A DNA stretch of 62,127 nucleotides from UPXZ01 sp964634605. Its GTDB lineage: Bacteria > Bacteroidota > Bacteroidia > Bacteroidales > Paludibacteraceae. This document shows positions 43,301-52,284 of this stretch, piece after piece. The stretch's first letter is position 1. Each line of letters opens with the position of its first letter. The notes below the pieces were generated by a model. The model made no database searches, was not told the DNA's origin, and was given only the letters and a program-made list of their open reading frames with translations. Both the position numbers and the translations under genes were made by a program. The stretch is taken from positions 1 through 62,127 of the forward strand of contig CAZWLJ010000011.1 in the NCBI GenBank assembly GCA_964634605.1, in the 5' to 3' direction.

Positions 43301-43921
43301 ATGGATATAATTCTGAAATACTTCAAAAATTTAAGCGAAACTCAAATTTTACAATTCGGCGCTTTGTACGACTTGTACGCCGAATGGAACAGTAAAATAA
43401 ATGTTATTTCACGTAAAGATATTGAAAATCTGTATGAAAGACATGTCCTTCATTCACTGGGAATAGCTGAAGTTATTCATTTTAAACCCGGCTCAAAAGT
43501 ACTCGATGTAGGTACCGGTGGTGGATTTCCGGGTATTCCGCTGGCAATCCTTTTTCCCGAAACTCATTTTACACTCATCGACAGCATTGGGAAAAAAATT
43601 AAAGTTGCACAAGAAGTTACACATGCTATCAATCTGCAAAACATCGTATTAAAACATTGCAGAATCGAGGAAGAAAAAGCGAAATTCGACTTCATTGTGA
43701 GTCGTGCTGTAATGCCTCTCGCTGATCTGGTCAAGCTCAGCCGAAAAAACATCAGCTCTGCTCAACACAACGCTCTGCCAAATGGTATAATCTGCCTCAA
43801 GGGCGGTGAACTTGAACACGAAGTTTTGCCATTCAAAAATGCCGCTGAAATCTATGAACTGAAAAAAATCTTCGCAGGAGAATTCTTCGAAACGAAAAAG
43901 GTGGTTTATCTGCCGCTTTAG
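43301..43921 (+). CDS. rsmG: 16S rRNA m7G527 methyltransferase
   Basis: The 206-residue SAM-dependent enzyme modifies G527 of 16S rRNA. It has KINVISRKDIENLYERHVLHSLG near residues 32-54, the SAM-binding block VLDVGTGGGFPGIPLA near 67-82, and VSRAVMPLADLV near 140. Length is standard. A second gene for an MBL-fold hydrolase follows 50 bases later on the same strand. Confidence 0.96.
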   Translation: MDIILKYFKNLSETQILQFGALYDLYAEWNSKINVISRKDIENLYERHVLHSLGIAEVIHFKPGSKVLDVGTGGGFPGIPLAILFPETHFTLIDSIGKKIKVAQEVTHAINLQNIVLKHCRIEEEKAKFDFIVSRAVMPLADLVKLSRKNISSAQHNALPNGIICLKGGELEHEVLPFKNAAEIYELKKIFAGEFFETKKVVYLPL

Positions 43922-43971
43922 ATTCGTGATTTTCAGATGGTTAATAACAGTATTAACGATAATTAAAAAAT

Positions 43972-44607
43972 ATGAACATAAAAGTTTTTCCGTTTAATCC
44001 GTTACAGGAAAATACTTACCTTATTTGGGATGAATCCGGTGAAGCGGCTATAATTGATGCCGGAATGTTGTATGATAAAGAAAAAGAGCGAATCAGGCGG
44101 TTTATTGATGAAAATCGGTTATTACTCAAACGCCTCATTAATACTCATTTACACTTCGACCATCAGTTTGGAAATAAATTCCTGTCTGATACATATGGTG
44201 TGATTGTCGAGGCGGGTTCTCAGGATGAGTTTCTGCTTGATTCGGCATATGCGGCAGCAAAAAGCTGGGGCATTCCCTACATGGAAGAACCACTGCGACC
44301 ATGCTCACATATCGTTGATAATCAGATTATTAAATTTGGTAACACATCTCTTCTTGCTTTATACACACCAGGTCATTCGCCCGGTAGTTACTCGTTCTAT
44401 TCCAGTGATGCAGGAGTGGTTTTTACGGGAGATGTACTTTTTAACGGTTCGGTAGGGCGTACTGATTTTGCCGGAGGTGATTACAAAACACTTATCAAAT
44501 CCATTGAAGAAAAGTTACTGACATTGCCTGACGAAACAGTGGTATACAGCGGACACGGACCATCCACAACCATCGGAAACGAAAGAATGAATAATCCGTT
44601 TTTATAA
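43972..44607 (+). CDS. MBL-fold metallohydrolase, glyoxalase II-like
   Basis: The 211-residue protein has the metallo-beta-lactamase motif THLHFDH (residues 58-64), GHSPGSYS near 140, FTGDVLFNGSVGRTDF near 157, and a final metal-ligand histidine in YSGHGPST near 195. It matches small cytoplasmic glyoxalase II-type hydrolases that bind two zinc ions, usually thioesterases. The substrate is unknown. It probably shares the rsmG transcript. The gene ends convergently with nadD. Confidence 0.9.
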   Translation: MNIKVFPFNPLQENTYLIWDESGEAAIIDAGMLYDKEKERIRRFIDENRLLLKRLINTHLHFDHQFGNKFLSDTYGVIVEAGSQDEFLLDSAYAAAKSWGIPYMEEPLRPCSHIVDNQIIKFGNTSLLALYTPGHSPGSYSFYSSDAGVVFTGDVLFNGSVGRTDFAGGDYKTLIKSIEEKLLTLPDETVVYSGHGPSTTIGNERMNNPFL

Positions 44608-44646
44608 ATCTTATTTACGATATCAAAAGCGATTATTCGCCGATAA

Positions 44647-45231
44647 TCAGTTGGAATACAAATTATTATCAATAATATACTGATACACCTCCGGATGCAG
44701 CCATTCTCCTGCATCTTTTTTACCTGCTATCAGTTGACGTATTTCAGTAGATGAAATCCCGAAAATCGGGGCTTCTTCAAGTATCTGCATTTCGGGATAT
44801 TTCTCCTCAAAATCCTCGTAGGGATATCCATCACGGGGATAGACCAGTACAGAAAATTTATCGAGTATAGTCTGATAATCTTTCCACTTGTCGAAAATCT
44901 GCATATTATCGCTGCCTATCAGTAAAATGAAATCGTCTTCGGGAAATCTTTCGCTCAGTATATTCAGCGTATTAATTGTGTACGAGGGCTTTGGAAGGTC
45001 AAATTCGATATCCGAAGGAATCAGGTATTCCGTATTTTCGGTAGCCAGCCGGAGCATTTGAAGCCTGTGGTGCTCGTCTATCAGTTCTATCTGTTCTTTC
45101 AGCGGATTGCGGGGACTTACGATAAACCATATTTCTTCCACTCCGGAAAAATGAAAAATGTATTCAGCAAGATGTGTATGTCCCAGGTGAACCGGATTGA
45201 AAGAACCAAAAAAAAGACCAATCGATTTCAT
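44647..45231 (-). CDS. nadD: Nicotinate-nucleotide adenylyltransferase
   Basis: The 194-residue nucleotidyltransferase converts NaMN and ATP to NaAD in NAD synthesis. GSFNPVHLGH at 9-18 is the (T/H)xGH motif, and SSTEIRQLIA near residue 160 is the second conserved block. It ends a three-gene leftward series, yicC-gmk-nadD, a common Bacteroidota arrangement. It starts 37 bases after the gmk stop. Confidence 0.95.
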   Translation of the reverse strand: MKSIGLFFGSFNPVHLGHTHLAEYIFHFSGVEEIWFIVSPRNPLKEQIELIDEHHRLQMLRLATENTEYLIPSDIEFDLPKPSYTINTLNILSERFPEDDFILLIGSDNMQIFDKWKDYQTILDKFSVLVYPRDGYPYEDFEEKYPEMQILEEAPIFGISSTEIRQLIAGKKDAGEWLHPEVYQYIIDNNLYSN

Positions 45232-45268
45232 TAACTTATTCTTATTCAGTGAGTTGTTTTTTCAAGAC

Positions 45269-45835
45269 TTATTCCCGAAGAAAATCTTTGATTACTTCTT
45301 TTGCCTTGAGTTTTGCGGTTTCTAAATTGTCATTCAGAATAATGACGTCAAACTTCGGTGCAAAGGTCAATTCGTATTCAGCCTTCCCCACCCTTTTTTC
45401 TATCATTTCAGGACTATCGGTATTGCGCAGCAGCAACCGTTTCCTTAAAGCATCGATCGAAGGGGGAGCAATAAAAACAGCCAGGGCTTGTTTCCCGAAC
45501 TGTTCTTTTATATTTAATCCGCCTTTCACGTCCACATCAAAAACAACATGCCTCCCGGAGGCAGTAATACGCTCCACTTCGGTACGAAGGGTACCATAGA
45601 AACATCCCGGATATACTTCTTCGTACTCTACAAATTCCTGATTTGCAATTCGTTGCCTGAATTCATCCACAGAAATAAAATAGTACGCTTCACCATCTGC
45701 CTCGTTGCCCCGCGGAGCTCGCGAGGTAGCCGAAATTGAGAATTCGAGGTTCAGACCGCACCTGAGCAAATAATTTACAATGGTGCTTTTGCCTGCCCCG
45801 GATGGCGCCGAAAATATTATGAGTTTTCCAAGCAT
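45269..45835 (-). CDS. gmk: Guanylate kinase
   Basis: From the ATG at 45835 the protein has 188 residues and begins MLGKLIIFSAPSGAGKST, the normal start of guanylate kinases with the P-loop SGAGKS. An upstream in-frame ATG at 45880 would add 15 residues not seen in the family. TSRAPRGNEADGEAYYF and VFDVDVKGGLNIKE are the GMP-binding and core motifs. It phosphorylates GMP to GDP. It lies between yicC and nadD. Confidence 0.95.
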   Translation of the reverse strand: MLGKLIIFSAPSGAGKSTIVNYLLRCGLNLEFSISATSRAPRGNEADGEAYYFISVDEFRQRIANQEFVEYEEVYPGCFYGTLRTEVERITASGRHVVFDVDVKGGLNIKEQFGKQALAVFIAPPSIDALRKRLLLRNTDSPEMIEKRVGKAEYELTFAPKFDVIILNDNLETAKLKAKEVIKDFLRE

Positions 45836-45908
45836 GTGAACTGGTATGTAATTAGCCTGCTGTGCAGGAATGATTATCAAAAAAAAATGTGAAAATTCTA
45901 CTTAGAAA

Positions 45909-46784
45909 TTATAAAGTATTCAATACCTGTTCTTTAATCTGTTCCAGTTCGTCTTTCATCACCACCACAATCTTTTGCATTTCGCTGTGGTTTGATTTCG
46001 AACCGAGTGTGTTCACTTCTCTTCCAATCTCTTGCGCGATAAATCCCAGCTTTTTGCCCGGCGATTTTTCTGTTTTCATTGTGCTGATGAAATAATCGAG
46101 ATGATTTCTCAACCTCACTTTTTCTTCGTTTACATCGAGTTTTTCTATATAAAAAATCAATTCCTGTTCCAGCCGGTTTTTATCGTATTCAATTTTATCG
46201 CTGATACTTTGCAGGTTGCTTTCCAGCCGGTTTTTTATCTTTTCCACACGTTCGTTCTCAAAGGGTTCGATTTCAAGGAGCAATTTACCTATCTTATCAA
46301 TTTTTTCAACAAAAACACTTTCAAGAGTTCTGCCTTCCTGATTTCGGAACTGGATAAGCTGATCCACAGCAAGGTTGATAGTTTTCAGAATTTCATTCCA
46401 TTCGTTTTCATCCAGCTCTTCCATTTCCGTTTTCATGCTATCGGGCAGGCGCATCAATACAGCCAGCCAGTCCTGAGTCTGAGGTATCCCTGTTTCTTTT
46501 GAAAGATTCTGTAACTGCTCGTAGTACGATTTAACAACCGCCTGATTGATTTTGGATCCGCTTTCCTTTCCGGAAGTATCAATATAGAGTGAAAAATCAA
46601 TTTTCCCACGTTCCAGTTTGTTAATCAATACATTACGTATTTCAATCTCTTTCTCACGGTATATTCCTGAAATTCGGGTCGATAGGTCAACCTGCTTACT
46701 GTTAAGCGATCGTATTTCAACCACTATTTTCTTGTTGTTGATTTCGCAAAAGGCTTTACCGTAGCCTGTCATCGATTGTATCAT
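45909..46784 (-). CDS. YicC/YloC family endoribonuclease
   Basis: The 291-residue protein has the YicC N-terminus MIQSMTGYGKA...VEIRSLNSKQVDLSTRI and C-terminal DUF1732 with EKSPGKKLGFIAQEIGREVNTLGSKS and VVMKDELEQIKEQVLNT. Members are RNA-degrading enzymes in E. coli and Bacillus. It heads the gmk-nadD operon and has its own -7 element. Confidence 0.95.
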   Translation of the reverse strand: MIQSMTGYGKAFCEINNKKIVVEIRSLNSKQVDLSTRISGIYREKEIEIRNVLINKLERGKIDFSLYIDTSGKESGSKINQAVVKSYYEQLQNLSKETGIPQTQDWLAVLMRLPDSMKTEMEELDENEWNEILKTINLAVDQLIQFRNQEGRTLESVFVEKIDKIGKLLLEIEPFENERVEKIKNRLESNLQSISDKIEYDKNRLEQELIFYIEKLDVNEEKVRLRNHLDYFISTMKTEKSPGKKLGFIAQEIGREVNTLGSKSNHSEMQKIVVVMKDELEQIKEQVLNTL

Positions 46785-46807
46785 ATCTTGTTTTTCGTTA
46801 TAATTTA

Positions 46808-46815
46808 CAAAATTA
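46808..46815 (-). promoter_or_regulatory. Probable -7 element of yicC
   Basis: The minus strand reads TAATTTTG, matching TAnnTTTG, 24 bases before the ATG. Confidence 0.5.
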
Positions 46816-46900
46816 CTATAAAAAATCAGTAGAAATGCCTTTTTGGGTTACTATTTATTCAAAAAGGTTTCGAATGGTTTTATATCCTGTGTGTAATAAA

Positions 46901-46935
46901 AGCAGGGAATCAACTGTGATTCAGATGATTCCCTG
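46901..46935 (-). terminator. Terminator of the beta-barrel gene
   Basis: GCAGGGAATCA (46901-46911) pairs perfectly with TGATTCCCTGC (46925-46935). On the minus strand a short T-run follows. It closes the leftward beta-barrel gene. Confidence 0.75.
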
Positions 46936-46959
46936 CAAAAACAAATGCCGTGTGTATAT

Positions 46960-47682
46960 TTAAAAACCGAGTGTGAAATTAACCGATGAACGCACTAAAT
47001 TGCCATCGGATAAAACTGCAGTGGGATAATAATTATATGCCACATTGAAACCGAGGATGTGAAATAAACGAAAACCTGTTCCAATAGTCCATCCTGCCTG
47101 AATCGGATTGAAGTCTCTGTAGGGATATCCGTCCAGTTTTGCCGAAGTAATTAATTCAAGAGTTGGTCCGGTATACACTTTCCACCCCATCCCGGTGAAC
47201 CTGTTTTGATGAATATTGTAACCAACATATGCCGGTACAGAAATTGAAAATGTTTTAATGATTGCATCGTTAGCACCCATTCGATAATCACCATCGTGAT
47301 AAAGCGTATATTTACTCCAGTTGAAATTACCTCCGATAAACCAGTATGCCCTGGGTTCCGATTGAAAATTCCGGGTATAGCCTGTACCTAAAGCAAAATT
47401 TCTCCACCGGTAATTATCTTCTTTGTCAATATCCCAGCCCAAATGGAGATTTTTCCACAGTTGTTTTCCGAAATCATTGTTGTTTACCTGCTGTTTTTTC
47501 GGTGGTTTGTTTTTATCCCATACCAGTGAAGTATTCAGATTGTAGTCCTGCATTGTTATCTGATTATCAACAGCTGCAACATTTTCATTCAATCGGACTG
47601 AGTATTCTTCAGCCTTAATTTGAAAATCTGAAATAAAAAGCATAAACAACGATATGCAAATAATTAAGTTCTTCATATTCAA
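46960..47682 (-). CDS. Outer-membrane beta-barrel protein, porin-like
   Basis: The 240-residue protein has a signal peptide (first 24 residues, MNMKNLIICISLFMLF) and alternating amphipathic strands rich in Tyr and Trp, with YTRNFQSEPRAYWFIGGNF and the C-terminal SSVNFTLGF ending in Phe, as in outer-membrane barrels. Its size fits an 8-10-strand barrel such as OMP_b-brl. No ligand can be inferred. It is single, with a hairpin terminator behind it, and lies between yicC and tex without overlap. Confidence 0.7.
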   Translation of the reverse strand: MNMKNLIICISLFMLFISDFQIKAEEYSVRLNENVAAVDNQITMQDYNLNTSLVWDKNKPPKKQQVNNNDFGKQLWKNLHLGWDIDKEDNYRWRNFALGTGYTRNFQSEPRAYWFIGGNFNWSKYTLYHDGDYRMGANDAIIKTFSISVPAYVGYNIHQNRFTGMGWKVYTGPTLELITSAKLDGYPYRDFNPIQAGWTIGTGFRLFHILGFNVAYNYYPTAVLSDGNLVRSSVNFTLGF

Positions 47683-47704
47683 TAGTTTTAGTATTTATTC
47701 TTTC

Positions 47705-49828
47705 TTAAATCAGTTTCATTTGTATGCGTTTCCGCTGGAAATCCACCTCGAGAATTCTGACCCGAACATATTGATGCAGTGAAACTACTTCCGCGGGATT
47801 GCTTATAAAACTGTCTGATAAGTTTGAAATATGTATCAACCCGTTTTCCTTGATTCCCACATCACAAAACGCGCCAAAATTTGTAATATTTGTAATTATT
47901 CCGGGTAATTCCATTCCTTCTTTGAGATCTTTGATTTCTTTAACATTCGGATCGAATTCAAAAACTTTAATAACCGAACGGGGGTCTCTTCCGGGTTTCT
48001 CAAGTTCATCAAGTATATCGTTGAGTGTTGGCAGTCCGGTTTTGTCTGTGACGTATTCCGATAAATTCAGTTTGCTTCTGATATCTTTATTTCCAATCAG
48101 TTCGGTGAGACTGATTTTCATATCTCCGGCAATTTTTTCAACAATCTTATAACTTTCGGGATGCACAGCTGAGTTGTCAAGCGGATTATCGCCATCAGGT
48201 ATGCGTAAAAAACCGGCACATTGTTCGAATGTTTTTGCCCCCAGTTTGGGCACTTTTTTTAATTCGGTTCTGTTAGGGAATGCACCGTTTTCGGTTCGGT
48301 AATCCACAATATTTTGAGCCAGCTGCGGTCCTAAACCTGATATATAAGTAAGTAAATGTTTGCTGGCTGTATTCAGATTCACTCCTACCCTGTTCACAGC
48401 ATTCTCAACAGTCTGATCCAGTGATTTCTTAAGTTTAACCTGGTCAACATCATGCTGATATTGTCCCACACCGATGGATTTCGGATCAATTTTAACCAAC
48501 TCAGCAAGCGGATCCATCAACCTCCGCCCGATAGAAACTGCTCCACGCACTGTTACATCATACTCAGGGAATTCCTCGCGGGCAATTTTGGAAGCAGAAT
48601 AGACTGAAGCACCGCTTTCACTCACCGAAAACACTTGTATCTTTCTGTCGTAACGAATGCTTTGTATAAATTGCTCGGTCTCACGTCCGGCAGTTCCATT
48701 ACCAATAGCAATTGCCTGAATATCATAGGCTTCAACCATCTTTTGTACTTTTCGCATAGCCTGCGAATACTCATTTACCGGAGGATGAGGATATATATTC
48801 TCATTGTGAAGAAGTTGTCCCTGGGCATCGAGACACACTACTTTACATCCGGTTCGGAAGCCCGGATCAATGCCCATGACACGTTTCTGGCCCAGAGGGG
48901 GTGCGAGCAGCAGCTGGCGCAGGTTTTCGGCAAAAACGCGAATAGCTTCGGTATCCGCTTTTTCTTTGCTCGAAGCGGCAAATTCATTCTCAATGGAAGG
49001 TTTCAGCAACCGCTTGTAGCTGTCAGCCACCGCTTCGGATACTTGCTCACCGCATTCGTTATCCGACTTTTTGAATATCCGCAAAAGTCTTTCTATACAT
49101 TTTTCATCGTCGGCAGTGATATTTACACGTAAAAACTCCTCTGTTTCGCCTCTTCGTATTGCCAGCAAGCGGTGCGAACTGATGCGCGACAACTTCTCGG
49201 ATGCATCAAAATAATCCCGGTATTTGGCAGCAGCTTCTTCTTTCCCTTTAATCAGTTTGGATGTAATTATGGCATCGTGCATAAAATTTGAACGAACAGC
49301 ATTCCGGGCTGCTTCACTCTCGCTTATCCATTCGGCTATAATATCCCGGGCGCCTTTCAGGGCTTCTTCTTCATTTGCTACTTCACTGGTTATGAATGGC
49401 CTGGCAGAATTGTATACATGATTGGAGTGCTGAGCCATCAGTATTTTTGCCAGTGGTTCCAAACCTTTCTCACGGGCTATTTCGGCTCGTGTCCGCTTTT
49501 TTGGTTTGTAAGGAAGATAAATATCTTCGAGTTCGGTGATATTCCAGCATTCTTCTATCCGTTTTTGAAGTTCAGGAGTCATTTTTTCCTGCTCTTCAAT
49601 CGATTTCAGAATTGATTCACGACGACGGATGAGCTCCTTTAGTTTTTCGTATTGTTCCTGAAGATCAGCAAGCTGAACTTCATCCATACCATCAGTTACT
49701 TCCTTACGATAGCGGCTGATAAATGGTATGGTTGCTCCGTCTTCCAGAAGTGCGATTGCATTCTGAGTCTGTTTTTTTGTAAGCCGGAGCGATTCAGATA
49801 GAAGGCGTACAGAATAGTCGTTTAACAT
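47705..49828 (-). CDS. tex: Tex family RNA-binding transcription accessory protein
   Basis: The 707-residue protein follows the Tex plan: N-terminal helix-turn-helix-like region (TIPFISRYRKEVTDGMDEVQL), a YqgF/RNase H-like domain (MGIDPGFRTGCKVVCLD near residue 325), helix-hairpin-helix motifs (YISGLGPQLAQNIV) and a C-terminal S1 domain near 635-707 (GIITNITNFGAFCDVGIKENGLIHISNLS). It binds RNA and affects transcription. It is complete and lies 6 bases after the next gene upstream. Confidence 0.95.
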   Translation of the reverse strand: MLNDYSVRLLSESLRLTKKQTQNAIALLEDGATIPFISRYRKEVTDGMDEVQLADLQEQYEKLKELIRRRESILKSIEEQEKMTPELQKRIEECWNITELEDIYLPYKPKKRTRAEIAREKGLEPLAKILMAQHSNHVYNSARPFITSEVANEEEALKGARDIIAEWISESEAARNAVRSNFMHDAIITSKLIKGKEEAAAKYRDYFDASEKLSRISSHRLLAIRRGETEEFLRVNITADDEKCIERLLRIFKKSDNECGEQVSEAVADSYKRLLKPSIENEFAASSKEKADTEAIRVFAENLRQLLLAPPLGQKRVMGIDPGFRTGCKVVCLDAQGQLLHNENIYPHPPVNEYSQAMRKVQKMVEAYDIQAIAIGNGTAGRETEQFIQSIRYDRKIQVFSVSESGASVYSASKIAREEFPEYDVTVRGAVSIGRRLMDPLAELVKIDPKSIGVGQYQHDVDQVKLKKSLDQTVENAVNRVGVNLNTASKHLLTYISGLGPQLAQNIVDYRTENGAFPNRTELKKVPKLGAKTFEQCAGFLRIPDGDNPLDNSAVHPESYKIVEKIAGDMKISLTELIGNKDIRSKLNLSEYVTDKTGLPTLNDILDELEKPGRDPRSVIKVFEFDPNVKEIKDLKEGMELPGIITNITNFGAFCDVGIKENGLIHISNLSDSFISNPAEVVSLHQYVRVRILEVDFQRKRIQMKLI

Positions 49829-49834
49829 GCGCGT

Positions 49835-50461
49835 TTATTTGAATTTGATTGTACTGAATGCATTTTCAAGTATAATTCGTTCGTCTTCTGTGGCATAAGT
49901 TTGAATCGCAGTGAGCGCAAAATCATTGACTATCACCGTGTAATAATTTTGATTATATGACTTGTTGCTGTCAGTTGTTACCACGCGCATGGTAGAAAAT
50001 TCAGTTCCGTTAATATTTTGAACCGGAACCAACCCCTCAGGATATTCACGCTTAACAGGCTCTTTTTCAAGCGCCTGGCGGGTGAGCTTCAAATAATCCG
50101 AACTGTTCCGTATCCGGGCGTTTCCTTTGATATTTTCGGCAAGTATAATCATATTTGCATTGAAAACAGTATCTGTTTCACCCAGTTCAAACTGGGATGC
50201 CGTTAAGAGTATCACTGTCGTTATTTTTGAAACATCTTTACTTCCGGCTGCGTTTTGATTCATCAGGTTTTGATTCTGCTCCTGAGTCAGTGTTGCCCAG
50301 TTTGAAGGTACTTTTATACTGAATTTGAAATAAGAATTGTGATAAATTCCTTTTTCAATGGTTCCATAGTCGAAATCATGACTTTTTTCATTCGTCGGCT
50401 TGTTGCAGGCAGCAAATGCAAGGGTCAAAAAAAGCAGAAAATACGGGAATATTTGCTTCAT
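49835..50461 (-). CDS. Lipoprotein of unknown function
   Basis: The 208-residue protein has a lipoprotein signal (MKQIFPYFLLFLTLAFAAC, Cys19) and a mature part with a PsbP/YpmS-like feel: YHNSYFKFSIKVPSNW near 40 and a C-terminal strand YYTVIVNDFALTAIQTYAT followed by AFSTIKF. I cannot assign a family with confidence. It is divergent from recF and precedes tex on the same strand, probably co-transcribed. Confidence 0.75.
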   Translation of the reverse strand: MKQIFPYFLLFLTLAFAACNKPTNEKSHDFDYGTIEKGIYHNSYFKFSIKVPSNWATLTQEQNQNLMNQNAAGSKDVSKITTVILLTASQFELGETDTVFNANMIILAENIKGNARIRNSSDYLKLTRQALEKEPVKREYPEGLVPVQNINGTEFSTMRVVTTDSNKSYNQNYYTVIVNDFALTAIQTYATEDERIILENAFSTIKFK

Positions 50462-50489
50462 AATGTATGTGTTTTACTTGTTTGAATTA

Positions 50490-50497
50490 CAAAATTA
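50490..50497 (-). promoter_or_regulatory. Probable -7 element of the lipoprotein-tex transcript
   Basis: The minus strand reads TAATTTTG, matching TAnnTTTG, 29 bases before the lipoprotein ATG. Confidence 0.45.
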
Positions 50498-50510
50498 GGG
50501 ATTTTTTTCC

Positions 50511-50518
50511 TATTTTTG
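50511..50518 (+). promoter_or_regulatory. Probable -7 element of recF
   Basis: TATTTTTG matches TAnnTTTG and lies 26 bases before the recF ATG. TTTG at 50481-50484 is 26 bases upstream, slightly far for -33. Confidence 0.55.
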
Positions 50519-50544
50519 TATCTCTGAAATATAACAAAACATAA

Positions 50545-51639
50545 ATGCGATTAAATTCAATATCGATACTCAATTACAAAAACATCCGCCAGGCTGACCT
50601 TAATTTCCCTGCTAAAATCAATTGTTTTGTAGGCAATAACGGCATGGGAAAAACTAATTTTCTGGATGCCATTTACTATCTGTCATTTTGTAAAAGTCAC
50701 TCTAACTCAATTGACACACAGAATATAAGCCACGATGCCGACTTTCTGATGCTTCAGGGTAAATATGAATTAAGGGGTAAGGACGAAGAAATTTATTGCG
50801 GCATCAAACACCGTCAAAAAAAGCATTTCAAACGAAATAAAAAAGAATACATCCGACTGGCGGATCATATCGGTCTGATTCCTCTGGTGCTTATTTCACC
50901 TGCCGACTACAGCCTCATATCCGAAGGAAGCGAAGAGCGGAGAAAATTCATCGACAGCGTCATTTCGCAATACAATAATCAGTACCTCAACGCATTAATT
51001 CAGTACAACCATGCACTCAAACAACGAAATGCACTTCTGAAAGATGAGAATATGACTGATGAATCTCTTTTTGAAATATGGGAAGAGCAAATGGTTCTTC
51101 ACGGGAATTACATTTATTCCGAACGAAAGATGTTTATCGGGAGGTTTATTCCACTTTTTCAGGAAATATACAGTTTTATTTCCAAAGAAAAAGAAATTGT
51201 AGGGTTGAATTACAAATCACAGCTCGACGAAGTGAATTTTTCAGAGAAACTTGCACTAAACCGTGTTCGTGACAGGATTATCGGCTTCAGCATGAACGGA
51301 ATTCATAAAGATGAACTGGAAATGACTCTCGGAGGTTTTCCGATGAAACGGGTCGGCTCGCAGGGTCAGAACAAAACCTATCTTATTTCGCTTAAGCTGG
51401 CGCAATTCAGTTTTTTGAAACAAACACAAGGTGTAAAACCCATTCTCCTTCTTGATGATATTTTCGATAAACTGGATGAAGAACGCGTGACAAAAATTGT
51501 AGAACTCGTGTCGGGTGATGAATTCGGGCAAATTTTTATTTCGGATACCAACAGCAAGCACTGGCAGGAAATATTACCGAAAATCAATCAAAGTTCGGCA
51601 ATTTTTGAAGTGACCAATGGCGAAGTATCAGAACTTTGA
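50545..51639 (+). CDS. recF: RecF recombination/repair ATPase
   Basis: The 364-residue SMC-like ATPase has Walker A GNNGMGKTN (residues 30-38), the signature region GSQGQNKTYLISLKLAQ near 274 and Walker B PILLLDDIFDKLDEER near 303-318. RecF loads RecA at gaps with RecO and RecR. It starts a short rightward series with the DUF4256 gene 20 bases on. It is not next to dnaN or gyrB here. Confidence 0.95.
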   Translation: MRLNSISILNYKNIRQADLNFPAKINCFVGNNGMGKTNFLDAIYYLSFCKSHSNSIDTQNISHDADFLMLQGKYELRGKDEEIYCGIKHRQKKHFKRNKKEYIRLADHIGLIPLVLISPADYSLISEGSEERRKFIDSVISQYNNQYLNALIQYNHALKQRNALLKDENMTDESLFEIWEEQMVLHGNYIYSERKMFIGRFIPLFQEIYSFISKEKEIVGLNYKSQLDEVNFSEKLALNRVRDRIIGFSMNGIHKDELEMTLGGFPMKRVGSQGQNKTYLISLKLAQFSFLKQTQGVKPILLLDDIFDKLDEERVTKIVELVSGDEFGQIFISDTNSKHWQEILPKINQSSAIFEVTNGEVSEL

Positions 51640-51659
51640 TCTAAATAACTCCGGAGAAT

Positions 51660-52223
51660 ATGGAAGCAATAAACAATTTATCGCCAGAGAATCGTGAAAA
51701 ACTGTTCAGGATACTTCAAAGTCGCTTTGAGGAAAACAAATATCGTCACAAGGATATGCACTGGACAAGTATTCAGGTAAAACTTGAGAATAATATACCT
51801 AAACTTGTGTCAGTCAGCAAAATGGAAGACACAGGCGGAGAACCGGATGTAATTGATTACGATTCGGAAAACAACGAATATATCTTTGCCGACTGTTCGG
51901 CCGAAACTCCAAAAGGACGACGAAGCATCTGTTATGACCGTGAAGCGATGGATTCACGTAAGGACTTCAAGCCCCAAAACAGCGCTGTGGCTATGGCCGA
52001 AGAAATGGGAATTGAAATGTTAACCGAAGATGAATACCGCGAATTACAAAAAAAGGGTGCTTTCGACCAAAAATCATCCAGCTGGGTGAAGACGCCTCCC
52101 GAAATACGCAGACTGGGTGGTGCTTTATTTTGCGACAGACGCTACAATCATGTTTTCACCTACCACAACGGTGCCGAAAGTTATTATGCATCAAGAGGAT
52201 TCAGAGGTAAACTCCGGGTATAA
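51660..52223 (+). CDS. DUF4256 family protein
   Basis: The 187-residue protein has blocks I recognise from DUF4256: LFRILQSRFEENKYRHKDMHW, SKMEDTGGEPDVI, YIFADCSAETPKGRRS and RRLGGALFCDRRYNHVFTYHNGAESYYASRGFRG. The family has no known function. It is soluble by sequence, complete, and 20 bases downstream of recF. Confidence 0.9.
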   Translation: MEAINNLSPENREKLFRILQSRFEENKYRHKDMHWTSIQVKLENNIPKLVSVSKMEDTGGEPDVIDYDSENNEYIFADCSAETPKGRRSICYDREAMDSRKDFKPQNSAVAMAEEMGIEMLTEDEYRELQKKGAFDQKSSSWVKTPPEIRRLGGALFCDRRYNHVFTYHNGAESYYASRGFRGKLRV

Positions 52224-52284
52224 CATGAGCGAAACAAAATTCCATTTGGTAAAGATAATATTAATTCAAATTTCAAATATTTAA

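Noticed and set aside
44608..44646. Short GATTAT...ATAATC hairpin between convergent MBL and nadD genes
   Set aside because: Weak stem and no T-run, so not called as a terminator.
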